Assembly: GCA_903937385.1 (NCBI GenBank)
Contig: CAIZZF010000013.1
Span: 62,001 to 126,000, forward strand
Reading direction: 5' to 3'
DNA from: an uncultured Holophagaceae bacterium
GTDB taxonomy: Bacteria; Acidobacteriota; Holophagae; Holophagales; Holophagaceae
DNA length: 64,000 nt
Made by a program: the position numbers and the translations under genes
Shown here: piece after piece, positions 9,396 through 17,847 of the stretch
Layout of the letters: each line of letters starts with the position of its first letter
Numbering within the stretch: position 1 is the stretch's first letter
The notes under the pieces: model-generated
What the model saw: the letters and a program-made list of their open reading frames with translations, nothing else
Database searches by the model: none
What the model was told of the DNA's origin: nothing

Positions 9396-11904
9396 ATTCA
9401 AGGCGGAGCCTGCGGTTCAGCTCGGGAAGGCCGACCGGGAGCAGGTGCTGCGGCATCTGAGCCTGGGGACCGGCATCATCTGGGTCCTGCTGTTCCTCGT
9501 GACGGCGATCCTGCTGGTCTTCGTGGCGCCCCCGGGCTTCCACTTCACCCTCAAGGGCATCCTGGTGGCGCTGGGGTTCCTCCTGCTGACCAGTGGCGGG
9601 AACCTCCTCCAGGTCCGGCACTTCGGGCGCCACCTCGCCAACCGTGAACTCGGCCCCGAGTCCTACCGGCTGCTGACCCGCTTCCCCCAGTCTTCCTCGC
9701 TCCTGTATTTCCTGCTGGGCTTGGGCCTGAGTGGCGGAGGCTACCTCTGGATGAAGCTCTACCTCGGCCAGAGTGTCTGGATCAGCTTCATCACCGCGGC
9801 GATGTTCTGCACCCTGGTGGCCGTCAGCGCCATCTGCCACTATTTCATCGCCAAACAGAACCTCATGAGACTCTACAAGCTGCTGGCGGGCCAGCCGGGC
9901 TTCAACGACTCCTTCGCGCGGTTCTCCACCAGCCTGCGGGCGAAGTTCGGGTTCGGGTTCCTGGGCATCACCGGCGGTGTGCTCCTCCTCTCCATTCTCG
10001 TGTCGGGCCTGACCCTGCAGACCTCGATCCGGGCGAAGGCCGCCCGGTATGCCCAGAACGAGCTCGTGAACCTCGCGGATTCCGTGGCCTTTGTGGCCGA
10101 GATGAACACCACCCCGGAGGACCTGGAAGCCTTTCTGGGAACGCTGAAGCTCGGCGCCGGGGGCGGTGTCTCGCTCCGCCTGCCGGCGGCTCGGGGCGGC
10201 CAGGTGCTGGGGTCGCGGCTCCAGCCCGCCGGTGGCGGGGACATCCTGGTGGTTCAGGCCCTGCCGGATGGTTCCGAGCTGCGCGCCGTCATCCCGGAAG
10301 CGGAATACGCTGATGCCATCTGGAAGGCCCTCCGGCCCAACCTGGCCATCCTCATCCTGGCGGCCGCCTTCCTTGCCTACTTCATTCCCCTGATCCTGCG
10401 GGATGTGCAGCGCCCCCTGCTGCTCCTGACCCGCAACACCCAGCGGGTGGGCGAAGGGCGCATCGATCGGCTGGAGCCCGTCTACAGCGACGATGAAGTG
10501 ACCGCGCTGGTACAGGGTTTTGGGCATATGGTGGGCAGCCTGCGAGGCATGGTGCTCCAGATCCGGTCCGCCAGCCGCGACCTGGCCAAGGCCAGCACCC
10601 TGATCCGCGAGTCCGGCGACGGGGTCCGGCACTCCAACTCCGGCCAGCGCGAGCTCATCGAGGCCTTTCACCACGAGATCAATGAGCTGACGGATACCTC
10701 CATTGGCATCAGCGCCAGCTCCATGCAACTGAGTCTCGCCTCCGAGAGCACCAACACCACCATCGTGGAGATGGCCGCCAGCGTTCAGCAGATCAACCAG
10801 AGCATGGACGAGCTCCTCCTGGTCGTGGAGGGCATCACCTCCGCCATCCGGGACTTCGATGTGGCCATCAAGAACGTGGGCAAGAACATCGACCACCTGG
10901 CCGGCCATGCGGAGCACACCAAGGAGTTCGCCGAGAACCTGGAGCAGAGCACCTCCGCCATTGACGACAGCGTGAAGATCGCCCAGCGCTACACCAAGAA
11001 GGTCATCCACAACGCGGGCCGGGGCATGGAGCTGGTCGCCCGGAACCGCGAGAAGATCCAGGTGATTGAGCGCGTCGTGCAGGACTTCCACGGCACCACC
11101 CGCACCCTCCTGCAACTCGGCGCGGACATCGCCAAGATCCTCGACTACATCGGCGATCACACCCAGCAGACCAACATGCTGGCCCTCAACGCGGCCATCA
11201 TCGCATCCCAGGGTGGCTCCGGGGTGGACCAGTCCAAGGGCTTCTCCGTGGTGGCAGACGAGATCAAGGTGCTCTCAGAACAGACCAGCCGCTCAACCCA
11301 GGAGATCCAGCAGATCATCGGCACCCTCCAGGCCGAGATCCGGAAGGCCTATCAGCAGGTGGAGCTGGGCCTGGACGCGGTCCGAGATGGCGCCGATTCG
11401 GTGGGCCAGAGCGAGCTGGCGCTGCAGGCCATCCTGGAGTCCGTGAGCGAGACAGACTGCGTGGTGGAGAGCATCCACTCGGAGACCCTCCAGCAGGCGG
11501 GGCAGGCCTCCCTGATCCATGAGGCCAATCGCAACATCCACAACCAGGTGGAGACCATCCGCACGGTCATCGAGGAGCAGCAGCAGACCAGCAACTACAT
11601 CCTGGCCCTGGCCATGAATGTGCAGCAGGCCACCGCCGTGGTGCGCGACTCCACCCGGGAGCAGAGCACGGGCAGCGATGAGATCGCCAAGGCTACCGAG
11701 CAGGTCCGCGCCCTGGCGAGCCACCTCCACGAGATCCTGGCCCGCCAGGAGGACCACGTGGTCTCCCTGAAAGAGACCATGAACCGGGTGCTCGGCAAGG
11801 CCCTGGAGAGTGAGCGGGCCATCGAGACCTCGAATGGCGCGGTGGAGGAGCTGGGGCTGCAGGTCCACATGCTCAACCGCGAGGTGAACCTCTTCAAGTT
11901 CTAG
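9358..11904 (+). CDS. Methyl-accepting chemotaxis-type membrane receptor
   Basis: An 848-residue signalling protein. The N-terminal half has five or six hydrophobic segments (about 37-56, 64-80, 107-125, 133-155, 187-207 and 330-350). A small extracytoplasmic region lies between the last two, then a HAMP-like stretch and a long helical cytoplasmic domain. The hairpin tip QTNMLALNAA and KGFSVVADEIKVLSEQTS identify the receptor signalling domain. The tip is unusual: three extra residues and loss of the conserved Glu/Ala-Arg pattern (IIASQGGSG where VEAARAGE is usual). The ATG at 9358 lies within the end of rsmD. Likely partner of the CheA/CheW pair upstream. Confidence 0.85.
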   Translation: MAQPDSISGSLPEFKAEPAVQLGKADREQVLRHLSLGTGIIWVLLFLVTAILLVFVAPPGFHFTLKGILVALGFLLLTSGGNLLQVRHFGRHLANRELGPESYRLLTRFPQSSSLLYFLLGLGLSGGGYLWMKLYLGQSVWISFITAAMFCTLVAVSAICHYFIAKQNLMRLYKLLAGQPGFNDSFARFSTSLRAKFGFGFLGITGGVLLLSILVSGLTLQTSIRAKAARYAQNELVNLADSVAFVAEMNTTPEDLEAFLGTLKLGAGGGVSLRLPAARGGQVLGSRLQPAGGGDILVVQALPDGSELRAVIPEAEYADAIWKALRPNLAILILAAAFLAYFIPLILRDVQRPLLLLTRNTQRVGEGRIDRLEPVYSDDEVTALVQGFGHMVGSLRGMVLQIRSASRDLAKASTLIRESGDGVRHSNSGQRELIEAFHHEINELTDTSIGISASSMQLSLASESTNTTIVEMAASVQQINQSMDELLLVVEGITSAIRDFDVAIKNVGKNIDHLAGHAEHTKEFAENLEQSTSAIDDSVKIAQRYTKKVIHNAGRGMELVARNREKIQVIERVVQDFHGTTRTLLQLGADIAKILDYIGDHTQQTNMLALNAAIIASQGGSGVDQSKGFSVVADEIKVLSEQTSRSTQEIQQIIGTLQAEIRKAYQQVELGLDAVRDGADSVGQSELALQAILESVSETDCVVESIHSETLQQAGQASLIHEANRNIHNQVETIRTVIEEQQQTSNYILALAMNVQQATAVVRDSTREQSTGSDEIAKATEQVRALASHLHEILARQEDHVVSLKETMNRVLGKALESERAIETSNGAVEELGLQVHMLNREVNLFKF

Positions 11905-11951
11905 CGCGCAAGCTACTGCTAGGCTGGTAACAGATTCCCCGGGCTTCGCGC

Positions 11952-13622
11952 ATGTACCGTCTCTCCATCAAGACCAAGCTGAGCACCGTCATCAGCATCC
12001 TGGTGCTCTCCTTCATCGCCTTCAACCTGCTCTACTACCCGCGCTGGGTGGAGCAGCAGATCCGCACCCAGGCCGAGCTCAGCGCCCGCCAGGTGGCGGA
12101 AACGGCCAGCTATGCCCTCGGACCCGCCGTCAGCGCCGGCAACACCCGGGACATCGCCCGGGTGCTCCAGGGGGTGCAGAACATCCCGGCCTTCCGGTTC
12201 AGTGCGGTCTTCGGTTCCCAGGGCGAGCCCCTGGACAGCACGCCGACCACGCCCGAGTGGGCCATGGGGCAGCTGCTGAAAGACGGCATCTCCCACACCT
12301 ACGCCCGGCGGGAAGACAACATGCTGGTGGCGGTGGCTCCCGTCTTCTACGAGGAGCCCCGGGCGGACCAGGTGGGAACGCTGGTCCTCGGCTTCACCAC
12401 GGAGGGCACCCAGCGGGCCGTGCGGGAGAACATCAGGGCCAGCCTGACCGTGGGCCTGGTCACCCTGGCGCTGGGCATCCTTGCGGCGGTGGTCCTCTCG
12501 AACCGCTACCTCCGCCCCGTGATCGAGCTCACCGAGGCGGCGCAGAAGGTGGCCTCGGGCAGCCTGGAGACCGTCTCCGTGAAGGTCACCACCCGGGACG
12601 AGATCCAGGACCTCAGCCACTCCTTCGAGGTGATGACGGACAAGCTCCGGATCTCCCGGGACGAGATCGAGCGGCAGAACCGGCTGCTCGAGTATCGCGT
12701 CCAGGAGCGCACCCGGCAGCTCATGGAGACCATCTGGGAGCTCGAGGAGATCCGCTCCAACCTGGAGCAGCTGGTGCTGGACCGCACCAAGGGCCTTGAG
12801 CAGAGCCGCACGGAGCTGAAGGCCTGGGCTGACACCCTGGAGGAGAAGGTCCACGAGAAGACCCAGGAGCTGCGGGAGCTCAACGAGGACCTGGTCGCCA
12901 GCTTCCAGAAGCTGAAGGAAGTGGACCACCTCAAGGACGAGTTCCTGGCCAACATGAGCCACGAGCTCCGGACGCCCCTGAACTCCATCATCGGCTTCTC
13001 CGGCATGCTGATGCAGGATGCGCAGGGGCGGCTGGGCGAGGAGGCGAAGGAGGATCTCCAGATCATCTACCAGAATGGCCGGTCCCTCCTGGGCCTCATC
13101 GATTCGATCCTGGACCTTTCCAAGATCGAAGCGGGCAAGATGGAGCTGCTGCTGGAGGAGGTCGATCCCATGCTTCTGCTCGACGAGGTGAAGGCCATGG
13201 CGGCCGGGCTCATCAAGGGCCGACCCATCACCCTCGAGTACCTGCGGCCCGCCGAAGAGATCCGGGTAATGGGCGACGCCGACCGCTTGCGCCAGGTCTT
13301 CACGAACCTGGCCGGCAACGCGGTCAAGTTCACCGAAGCCGGCACGGTGCGCATCTCGGCCGCCCGGGAGGGGCGGATGTTCCGGGTCCGCATCCAGGAC
13401 ACTGGCATCGGCATGAACGAGACCGAGCTCGGGCGTCTCTTTGTTCCGTTCCAGCAGGTGGATGGCAGCATCACCCGGCGCTTTGGCGGCACCGGTCTCG
13501 GCCTCGCCATCAGCCAGCGGTTCATGGGCCTGATGGCCGGCCGCATCACCGCCAGCAGCCGCAAGGGCGAGGGTAGCGTCTTCGTGATGGAGATGCCGAT
13601 CGTCCAGGGTGGGCGCCGATGA
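11952..13622 (+). CDS. Membrane sensor histidine kinase with HAMP domain
   Basis: A 556-residue inner-membrane kinase. A transmembrane helix at about 10-29 is followed by a periplasmic sensor domain (30-160), a second helix (163-183), HAMP (185-240), a long coiled coil (240-325) and a HisKA domain. The phospho-acceptor is His337 in NMSHELRTP. The HATPase domain has NLAGNAVKFTE, DTGIGM and FGGTGLGLAI. The coiled coil is longer than usual. It shares the ATGA junction with the next gene (4-base overlap), so the two are probably translated as a pair; the next protein carries the receiver domain. Confidence 0.92.
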   Translation: MYRLSIKTKLSTVISILVLSFIAFNLLYYPRWVEQQIRTQAELSARQVAETASYALGPAVSAGNTRDIARVLQGVQNIPAFRFSAVFGSQGEPLDSTPTTPEWAMGQLLKDGISHTYARREDNMLVAVAPVFYEEPRADQVGTLVLGFTTEGTQRAVRENIRASLTVGLVTLALGILAAVVLSNRYLRPVIELTEAAQKVASGSLETVSVKVTTRDEIQDLSHSFEVMTDKLRISRDEIERQNRLLEYRVQERTRQLMETIWELEEIRSNLEQLVLDRTKGLEQSRTELKAWADTLEEKVHEKTQELRELNEDLVASFQKLKEVDHLKDEFLANMSHELRTPLNSIIGFSGMLMQDAQGRLGEEAKEDLQIIYQNGRSLLGLIDSILDLSKIEAGKMELLLEEVDPMLLLDEVKAMAAGLIKGRPITLEYLRPAEEIRVMGDADRLRQVFTNLAGNAVKFTEAGTVRISAAREGRMFRVRIQDTGIGMNETELGRLFVPFQQVDGSITRRFGGTGLGLAISQRFMGLMAGRITASSRKGEGSVFVMEMPIVQGGRR

Positions 13623-15430
13623 GCGACCCGGTCCGGATCCTCTGCATCGAGGACAACCCCATGAACTGGCGTCTGGTCCAGCGGCTGCTATCCCAGGCCG
13701 GCTACGAGATGCACTGGGCCGCCGAGGGGCTCAAGGGCTGTGAGCTGGCCCTGAGGCTGATGCCCGCGCTCATCCTGCTGGACATCAACCTGCCGGACCT
13801 GTCCGGGTTCGAGGTGGCCACGAAGCTCCGCCAGAATCCCAACCTGGCGGACACCCTGATCGTGGCCTTGACGGCCAAGTCCATGCGCCATGACCGGGAG
13901 ACGGCCCTGGTCACGGGCTGCGACGGCTTCATCTCCAAGCCCATCGATCCCTTCGTCTTCGTCGCCCAGGTCGAGGCCTACCTCGGGGGGCAGCGCGACC
14001 ACCTCGAACTGGGCCGGGAGAAGGCCGCCCTGCGCCAGTTCAGCCAGCAGGTCGTGGATCATCTCGAAGTCCAGCTGCGGGAGGCCCAGGAGAGCAACCG
14101 CAAGCTGCTGGAGGTCCAGGGGCAGCTGGAGCAGCGGAGTCATAGCCTCTCCCGGCTGCTGTCCCTCAGCCAGGACATCATCCCCCTCCGGGACGCCCAG
14201 GCCATCCTCACCCGGGTGCTGGAGCAGCTGGCGACGGACCTCCGGTTTGAGCACCTCTGCTGCTACCACCTGCATGACAGTGGAGCCTATTTCCAGGGCC
14301 TGGCCCGCACCCCGGAAGGCTTCGCCGAGACCCCGGTCCTCCCCATGGATCATCCCCTGGCTGCCTGGGCCTCAGCGCTGGCCGGAGGCAAGGTGTGCTC
14401 AGGGGCGGAGCTCCGCCAATCCAGCTGCTGGCAGCAGGGCATCGAGCTGAAGCTCTGGTCTCCCCTGGCCCAGCCCCTGCTTATCCCCCTGCGCAGCCGC
14501 TCGGGCAGTGACCAGCTCTGGGGCTTCCTCGCCGCCGACCGGGCCCCGGAAGCCTACCAACCCTTCGAGCTGGAGCTGGCCGCCATGCACACCGGCCTCC
14601 TCCATGTGAGCCTGGAGAACGCCGGCCTCATCACGCACCTGGAGGAGACCAGCCGGGCCCTGGGAGCCAGCTACGAAGGGATCGAAGCCGCCTATGTCGA
14701 GCTGAAGGCAGCCCAGCTGGCCCTGGGAGCCCAGAACCAGAAGACCGCCCTGGGGGGCTTGTTCCTGAACATGGCCCGGCGCCTGGAGGGACCGGTGCAC
14801 AGCCTCAGGGAGGAGAGCGCCGCCCTGGCCGAATTCATGGACCGTCCCAACCTGCCGGCCCCTGCGGAGCGGGTGGAGTGCCACCGGGCCATGGGTGAGA
14901 TCCAGGGGGCCCTCGACCAGGTGGATCGCCTGGTTCGGGCCATGCTCCGGCGGGCGGGCCATGACCGGGCCAGCAGCCCGGAGTGGCTGAACCTCCATGA
15001 CCTTCTCGAAGAAGAACTGGAGCTGTCGAGGGCAGCGGGCCTGCTGCCGGTCGGTCAGCAGGTGGTGCTTGAGCTCGCGGCGCCGGTGGACCGGCTCTTT
15101 GGGGTGAGCGCCGACTTCACCGACGTGCTCAGTCACCTGCTTCTGCATGCCCTGGAGGGGGAACCCGAACGGATCACCCTGCGAACGGCTTCCGGTGAGG
15201 GGCGCTTCCAGATCGAAGTCGAGGACGACGGCGCCCCCATCGACACCGCCCTGCTGGCGGCCGCTTTCGAGCCGTTCCCGGCCCTGCGGCCGGAGCCCAT
15301 GGAGACGGGCCGCAGGCCCGGGCATGGGCTCTCTGCCTGCGTTCAGCTGCTGAACGCCTACGGCGGAACCGTGGAGATCCTGCCCCGGGACCGGGGCTCC
15401 CGGGTGCGGATCAGCCTGCCGCTGGAATGA
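13619..15430 (+). CDS. Response regulator fused to GAF and histidine-kinase-like domains
   Basis: A 603-residue cytoplasmic protein. Receiver domain 1-125 has the acidic pair (IEDN), the acceptor Asp in LLDINLPDLSGFE and Lys in ISKPIDP. A coiled coil leads to a GAF-like domain (about 180-340). A C-terminal region laid out like an NtrB-type kinase follows. At the place where AHEINNPL would stand it reads ARRLEGPV, so the phospho-acceptor His is replaced by Arg. The N box is also weak (DVLSHLLLHALE). It probably receives phosphate from the overlapping upstream kinase and acts as a pseudokinase or ligand-sensing output. Its real output partner is unknown. Confidence 0.85.
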   Translation: MSDPVRILCIEDNPMNWRLVQRLLSQAGYEMHWAAEGLKGCELALRLMPALILLDINLPDLSGFEVATKLRQNPNLADTLIVALTAKSMRHDRETALVTGCDGFISKPIDPFVFVAQVEAYLGGQRDHLELGREKAALRQFSQQVVDHLEVQLREAQESNRKLLEVQGQLEQRSHSLSRLLSLSQDIIPLRDAQAILTRVLEQLATDLRFEHLCCYHLHDSGAYFQGLARTPEGFAETPVLPMDHPLAAWASALAGGKVCSGAELRQSSCWQQGIELKLWSPLAQPLLIPLRSRSGSDQLWGFLAADRAPEAYQPFELELAAMHTGLLHVSLENAGLITHLEETSRALGASYEGIEAAYVELKAAQLALGAQNQKTALGGLFLNMARRLEGPVHSLREESAALAEFMDRPNLPAPAERVECHRAMGEIQGALDQVDRLVRAMLRRAGHDRASSPEWLNLHDLLEEELELSRAAGLLPVGQQVVLELAAPVDRLFGVSADFTDVLSHLLLHALEGEPERITLRTASGEGRFQIEVEDDGAPIDTALLAAAFEPFPALRPEPMETGRRPGHGLSACVQLLNAYGGTVEILPRDRGSRVRISLPLE

Positions 15431-15492
15431 CGGGGAGGCCCGGACTCTGCCATTCTGAGGGATACCTGTTCGTACGTGAAAAAGGAGTCCTC

Positions 15493-16539
15493 ATGAAACG
15501 CCTGCTGCTCGCCGCCCTCTGCCCGCTGCTCCTGGTCGCCCAACCCGCGCCCACGATGAGCCTGGTGGACACCCGGGAGACCCACCTCCGCAACCCCGCC
15601 AAGCTGACCGCCACCGGCTCCAATGCGGAGGCCTACTGGTCCACCGATGGCAAGAAGGTCATTTTCCAGAGCACCCGGGATGGCTATCCCTGCGATCAGC
15701 TCTACACCATGAACGCCGATGGCTCGGAGCAGAAGCGCGTCAGCACCGGCAAGGGGCGGGTCACCTGCGGCTGGTGGCTGCCGGGCGACAAGAAGATCAT
15801 CTTCGCCAGCACCCACGGCGCTGGCCCCGAGTGCCCGGAAGGGCCGCCCTACACGCCGGGCAAGTACCAGTGGCCCGTGTTCCAGGGCTTCGACCTCTAC
15901 ATCGCGAACGCTGACGGCTCCGACGCCAAGCCCTTCCTGCCGGCCACGGGCTACGATGCTGAGGCCACGACCTCCCCCAACGGCAAGTGGATCATCTTCA
16001 CGAGCGAGCGGGGCGGCGATGTCGACATCTGGCGCGTGGACCTGGACGGCAAACACCTGCTCCAACTTACAGATGGCGTGGGCTACGACGGTGGCGCCGT
16101 GTTCAGCCCCGACTCCAAGCTCATTGCCTGGCGCACGAACTACCCCAAGGGCGCTGAGGCCACGGCGAAATACAAGACCTTGCTGAAGCAGCACCTCGTC
16201 GAGCCCATGGCCATGGACATCTGGGTGATGAACGCCGACGGCACCGGCAAGCGGCAGGTCTCGAACCTGCCCGGGGCCGCCTTCGCGCCGATCTTCACCC
16301 CGGACGGGAAGGGCATCATCTTTGCCTCCAACCACCATGACGACCAGGGCAAGGGCCGCGGGTTCGACCTCTTCCGCATCAACCTCGATGGCACCGGCCT
16401 GGAACGCATCACCTGGACGGGTGGCTTCAACTCCTTCCCCCACTTCAGCCCCGATGGCAAGCGGCTGCTCTGGGTGAGTGGCCGGGCGCCCCGGGGGCCC
16501 CGCCAGTTCGATGTCTGCGTCGCCGAGTGGCTGCCTTGA
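15493..16539 (+). CDS. Exported TolB-like beta-propeller protein
   Basis: A 348-residue protein with a signal peptide (residues 1-16: MKRLLLAALCPLLLVA). At least five WD40-like PD40 repeats follow, for example STDGKKVIFQSTRDG, SPNGKWIIFTSERGG, SPDSKLIAWR, TPDGKGIIFASNHHD and SPDGKRLLWVSGR. The fold resembles the propeller of TolB, but the TolB N-terminal domain is absent, so it is not TolB itself. Probably periplasmic; substrate unknown. ATG 15493 is supported by AAGGAG. Its 3' end overlaps gmhB by 13 bases. Confidence 0.82.
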   Translation: MKRLLLAALCPLLLVAQPAPTMSLVDTRETHLRNPAKLTATGSNAEAYWSTDGKKVIFQSTRDGYPCDQLYTMNADGSEQKRVSTGKGRVTCGWWLPGDKKIIFASTHGAGPECPEGPPYTPGKYQWPVFQGFDLYIANADGSDAKPFLPATGYDAEATTSPNGKWIIFTSERGGDVDIWRVDLDGKHLLQLTDGVGYDGGAVFSPDSKLIAWRTNYPKGAEATAKYKTLLKQHLVEPMAMDIWVMNADGTGKRQVSNLPGAAFAPIFTPDGKGIIFASNHHDDQGKGRGFDLFRINLDGTGLERITWTGGFNSFPHFSPDGKRLLWVSGRAPRGPRQFDVCVAEWLP

Positions 16540-17087
16540 AGCCAGCCATCTTCCTGGACCGCGACGGCACGATCAACGAGGAAGTGGATCACCTGTGCGA
16601 CCCTGACAAGCTCGTCCTGATCCCCGGTGCCGCAGCTGCCGTGGCCCGGCTCAACGCCCTCGGCATTCCTGTGGTGGTCGTCACCAACCAGAGCGGTATC
16701 GGCCGGGGCCGCTTCAGCTGGGAGGACTTCGACGCTGTCATGGACCGCATGGCGGTCCTGCTGGCCGCGGAGCACGCCCGCGTCGACGCGATCTACGCCG
16801 CGCCCCACCACCAGGAAGGGCAGGGGGAATACGCCGTGGCCGACCACCCGGAACGGAAACCCAATCCGGGGATGCTGGTCCGGGCCGCGGATGAGCACGG
16901 CCTGGACCTCTCCCGCTCCTGGATGGTGGGGGACAAGGCCATTGACCTGGATGCCGGGCGCCGGGCCGGGTGCAAGGTTGCCCTGGTCCGCACGGGCTAC
17001 GGGCACAAGGTGGATGGCTCCCAGGCGGACCTGGTGGCGGCGGATCTGCCGGCGGTCCTGGACCAGATCCTGGCCCAGTGGCCATGA
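16527..17087 (+). CDS. gmhB: HAD phosphatase, heptose-1,7-bisphosphate phosphatase type
   Basis: A 186-residue HAD-IIIA phosphatase, probably removing the 7-phosphate of D-glycero-D-manno-heptose bisphosphate on the way to ADP-heptose for LPS. Motif I is FLDRDGTINE, motif II VVTNQSGIGRG, motif III RKPNPGM, motif IV MVGDKAIDLDAG. The zinc-binding Cys residues seen in many GmhB proteins around the PHH loop are missing: the segment reads APHHQEG then ADHPERKP. It may be a zinc-free variant or a related HAD enzyme. GTG 16527 is inside the previous gene, and its stop overlaps the sfsA start (ATGA). Confidence 0.82.
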   Translation: MAALKPAIFLDRDGTINEEVDHLCDPDKLVLIPGAAAAVARLNALGIPVVVVTNQSGIGRGRFSWEDFDAVMDRMAVLLAAEHARVDAIYAAPHHQEGQGEYAVADHPERKPNPGMLVRAADEHGLDLSRSWMVGDKAIDLDAGRRAGCKVALVRTGYGHKVDGSQADLVAADLPAVLDQILAQWP

Positions 17088-17824
17088 TCCTGGTCGAGAA
17101 GACAGATTTGGTCCCTGGCCTTCTCATCGAACGCTACAAACGCTTCCTGGCGGATGTGCGCCTGGCCGACGGCAGCGTGGTCACCGTCCACACCACCAAC
17201 ACCGGCTCCATGAAGACCTGCTGGGAGCCCGGCGACCGGGTGTTGCTGGAGCGGGCCGCGAACCCCGACCGCAAGCTGAAGTTCACCTGGCTGGCGGTGG
17301 AGCGCGGCGGCGGCTGGGTGGGCGTGGAGACCGGCATGCCCAACAAGGTGGTGGCCGAGGCTGCCCGCCAGGACGCCCTGCCGGGACTGCCCGGCCTGCG
17401 GGAGGTCCGCACCGAGGTCAAATACGGCGCCGAGCGCAGTCGCATCGACGTGCTGGCCCAGGACGGCGACGGCCGCCAGGTCTTCGTCGAGGTGAAGAAC
17501 ACCACCCTCAAGGACCGGGACTGGGGCCTCTTTCCAGACGCGGTCACGGAGCGCGGCACCAAGCACCTGCGGGAGCTCCAGGTCATGGTGCGCGAGGGTC
17601 ACCGCGCCGCCATCGCCCTGTTCGTCCACCGCACCGATGTGGACCGCTTCGACGCGGCGCGGGAGATCGATCCGGTCTATGCCGCGGAGCTGGACCGCGC
17701 GGCGGCGGCCGGGGTCCTGGTGCTCCCGCTGGCTGTGCGCCTTGTCACAACCGAGGGAGCCAATGGCCTGTGGAATCTGGGCTGGGGACTGCCAGGTCTT
17801 CTACCATGGGTGCGGCGGGGCTAG
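17084..17824 (+). CDS. sfsA: SfsA family protein (putative DNA/RNA-binding nuclease)
   Basis: A 246-residue protein matching SfsA (sugar fermentation stimulation protein A). An N-terminal OB-like domain contains KRFLADV and HTTNTGSMKTCW. A nuclease-like domain has RTEVKYGAERSRID, the acidic VFVEVKNTTL (metal-ligand Glu-x-Lys of a restriction-endonuclease fold) and FPDAVTERGTKHLREL. The biological role of SfsA is not settled; early work linked it to maltose regulation in E. coli. The ATG overlaps the gmhB stop by four bases and gcvT begins 23 bases after it, so these genes look cotranscribed. Confidence 0.9.
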   Translation: MILVEKTDLVPGLLIERYKRFLADVRLADGSVVTVHTTNTGSMKTCWEPGDRVLLERAANPDRKLKFTWLAVERGGGWVGVETGMPNKVVAEAARQDALPGLPGLREVRTEVKYGAERSRIDVLAQDGDGRQVFVEVKNTTLKDRDWGLFPDAVTERGTKHLRELQVMVREGHRAAIALFVHRTDVDRFDAAREIDPVYAAELDRAAAAGVLVLPLAVRLVTTEGANGLWNLGWGLPGLLPWVRRG

Positions 17825-17847
17825 ACTGGGACTTCAAGGAGCCCTTG

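Noticed and set aside
8860-11160. 766-codon minus-strand ORF opposite rsmD and the receptor
   Set aside because: Antisense shadow; Gly/His/Asp-rich repeats without family features, while both plus-strand genes have clear motifs.
17750-17847. Possible glycine riboswitch before gcvT
   Set aside because: The region is the coding end of sfsA with only 23 noncoding bases; no aptamer could fit.
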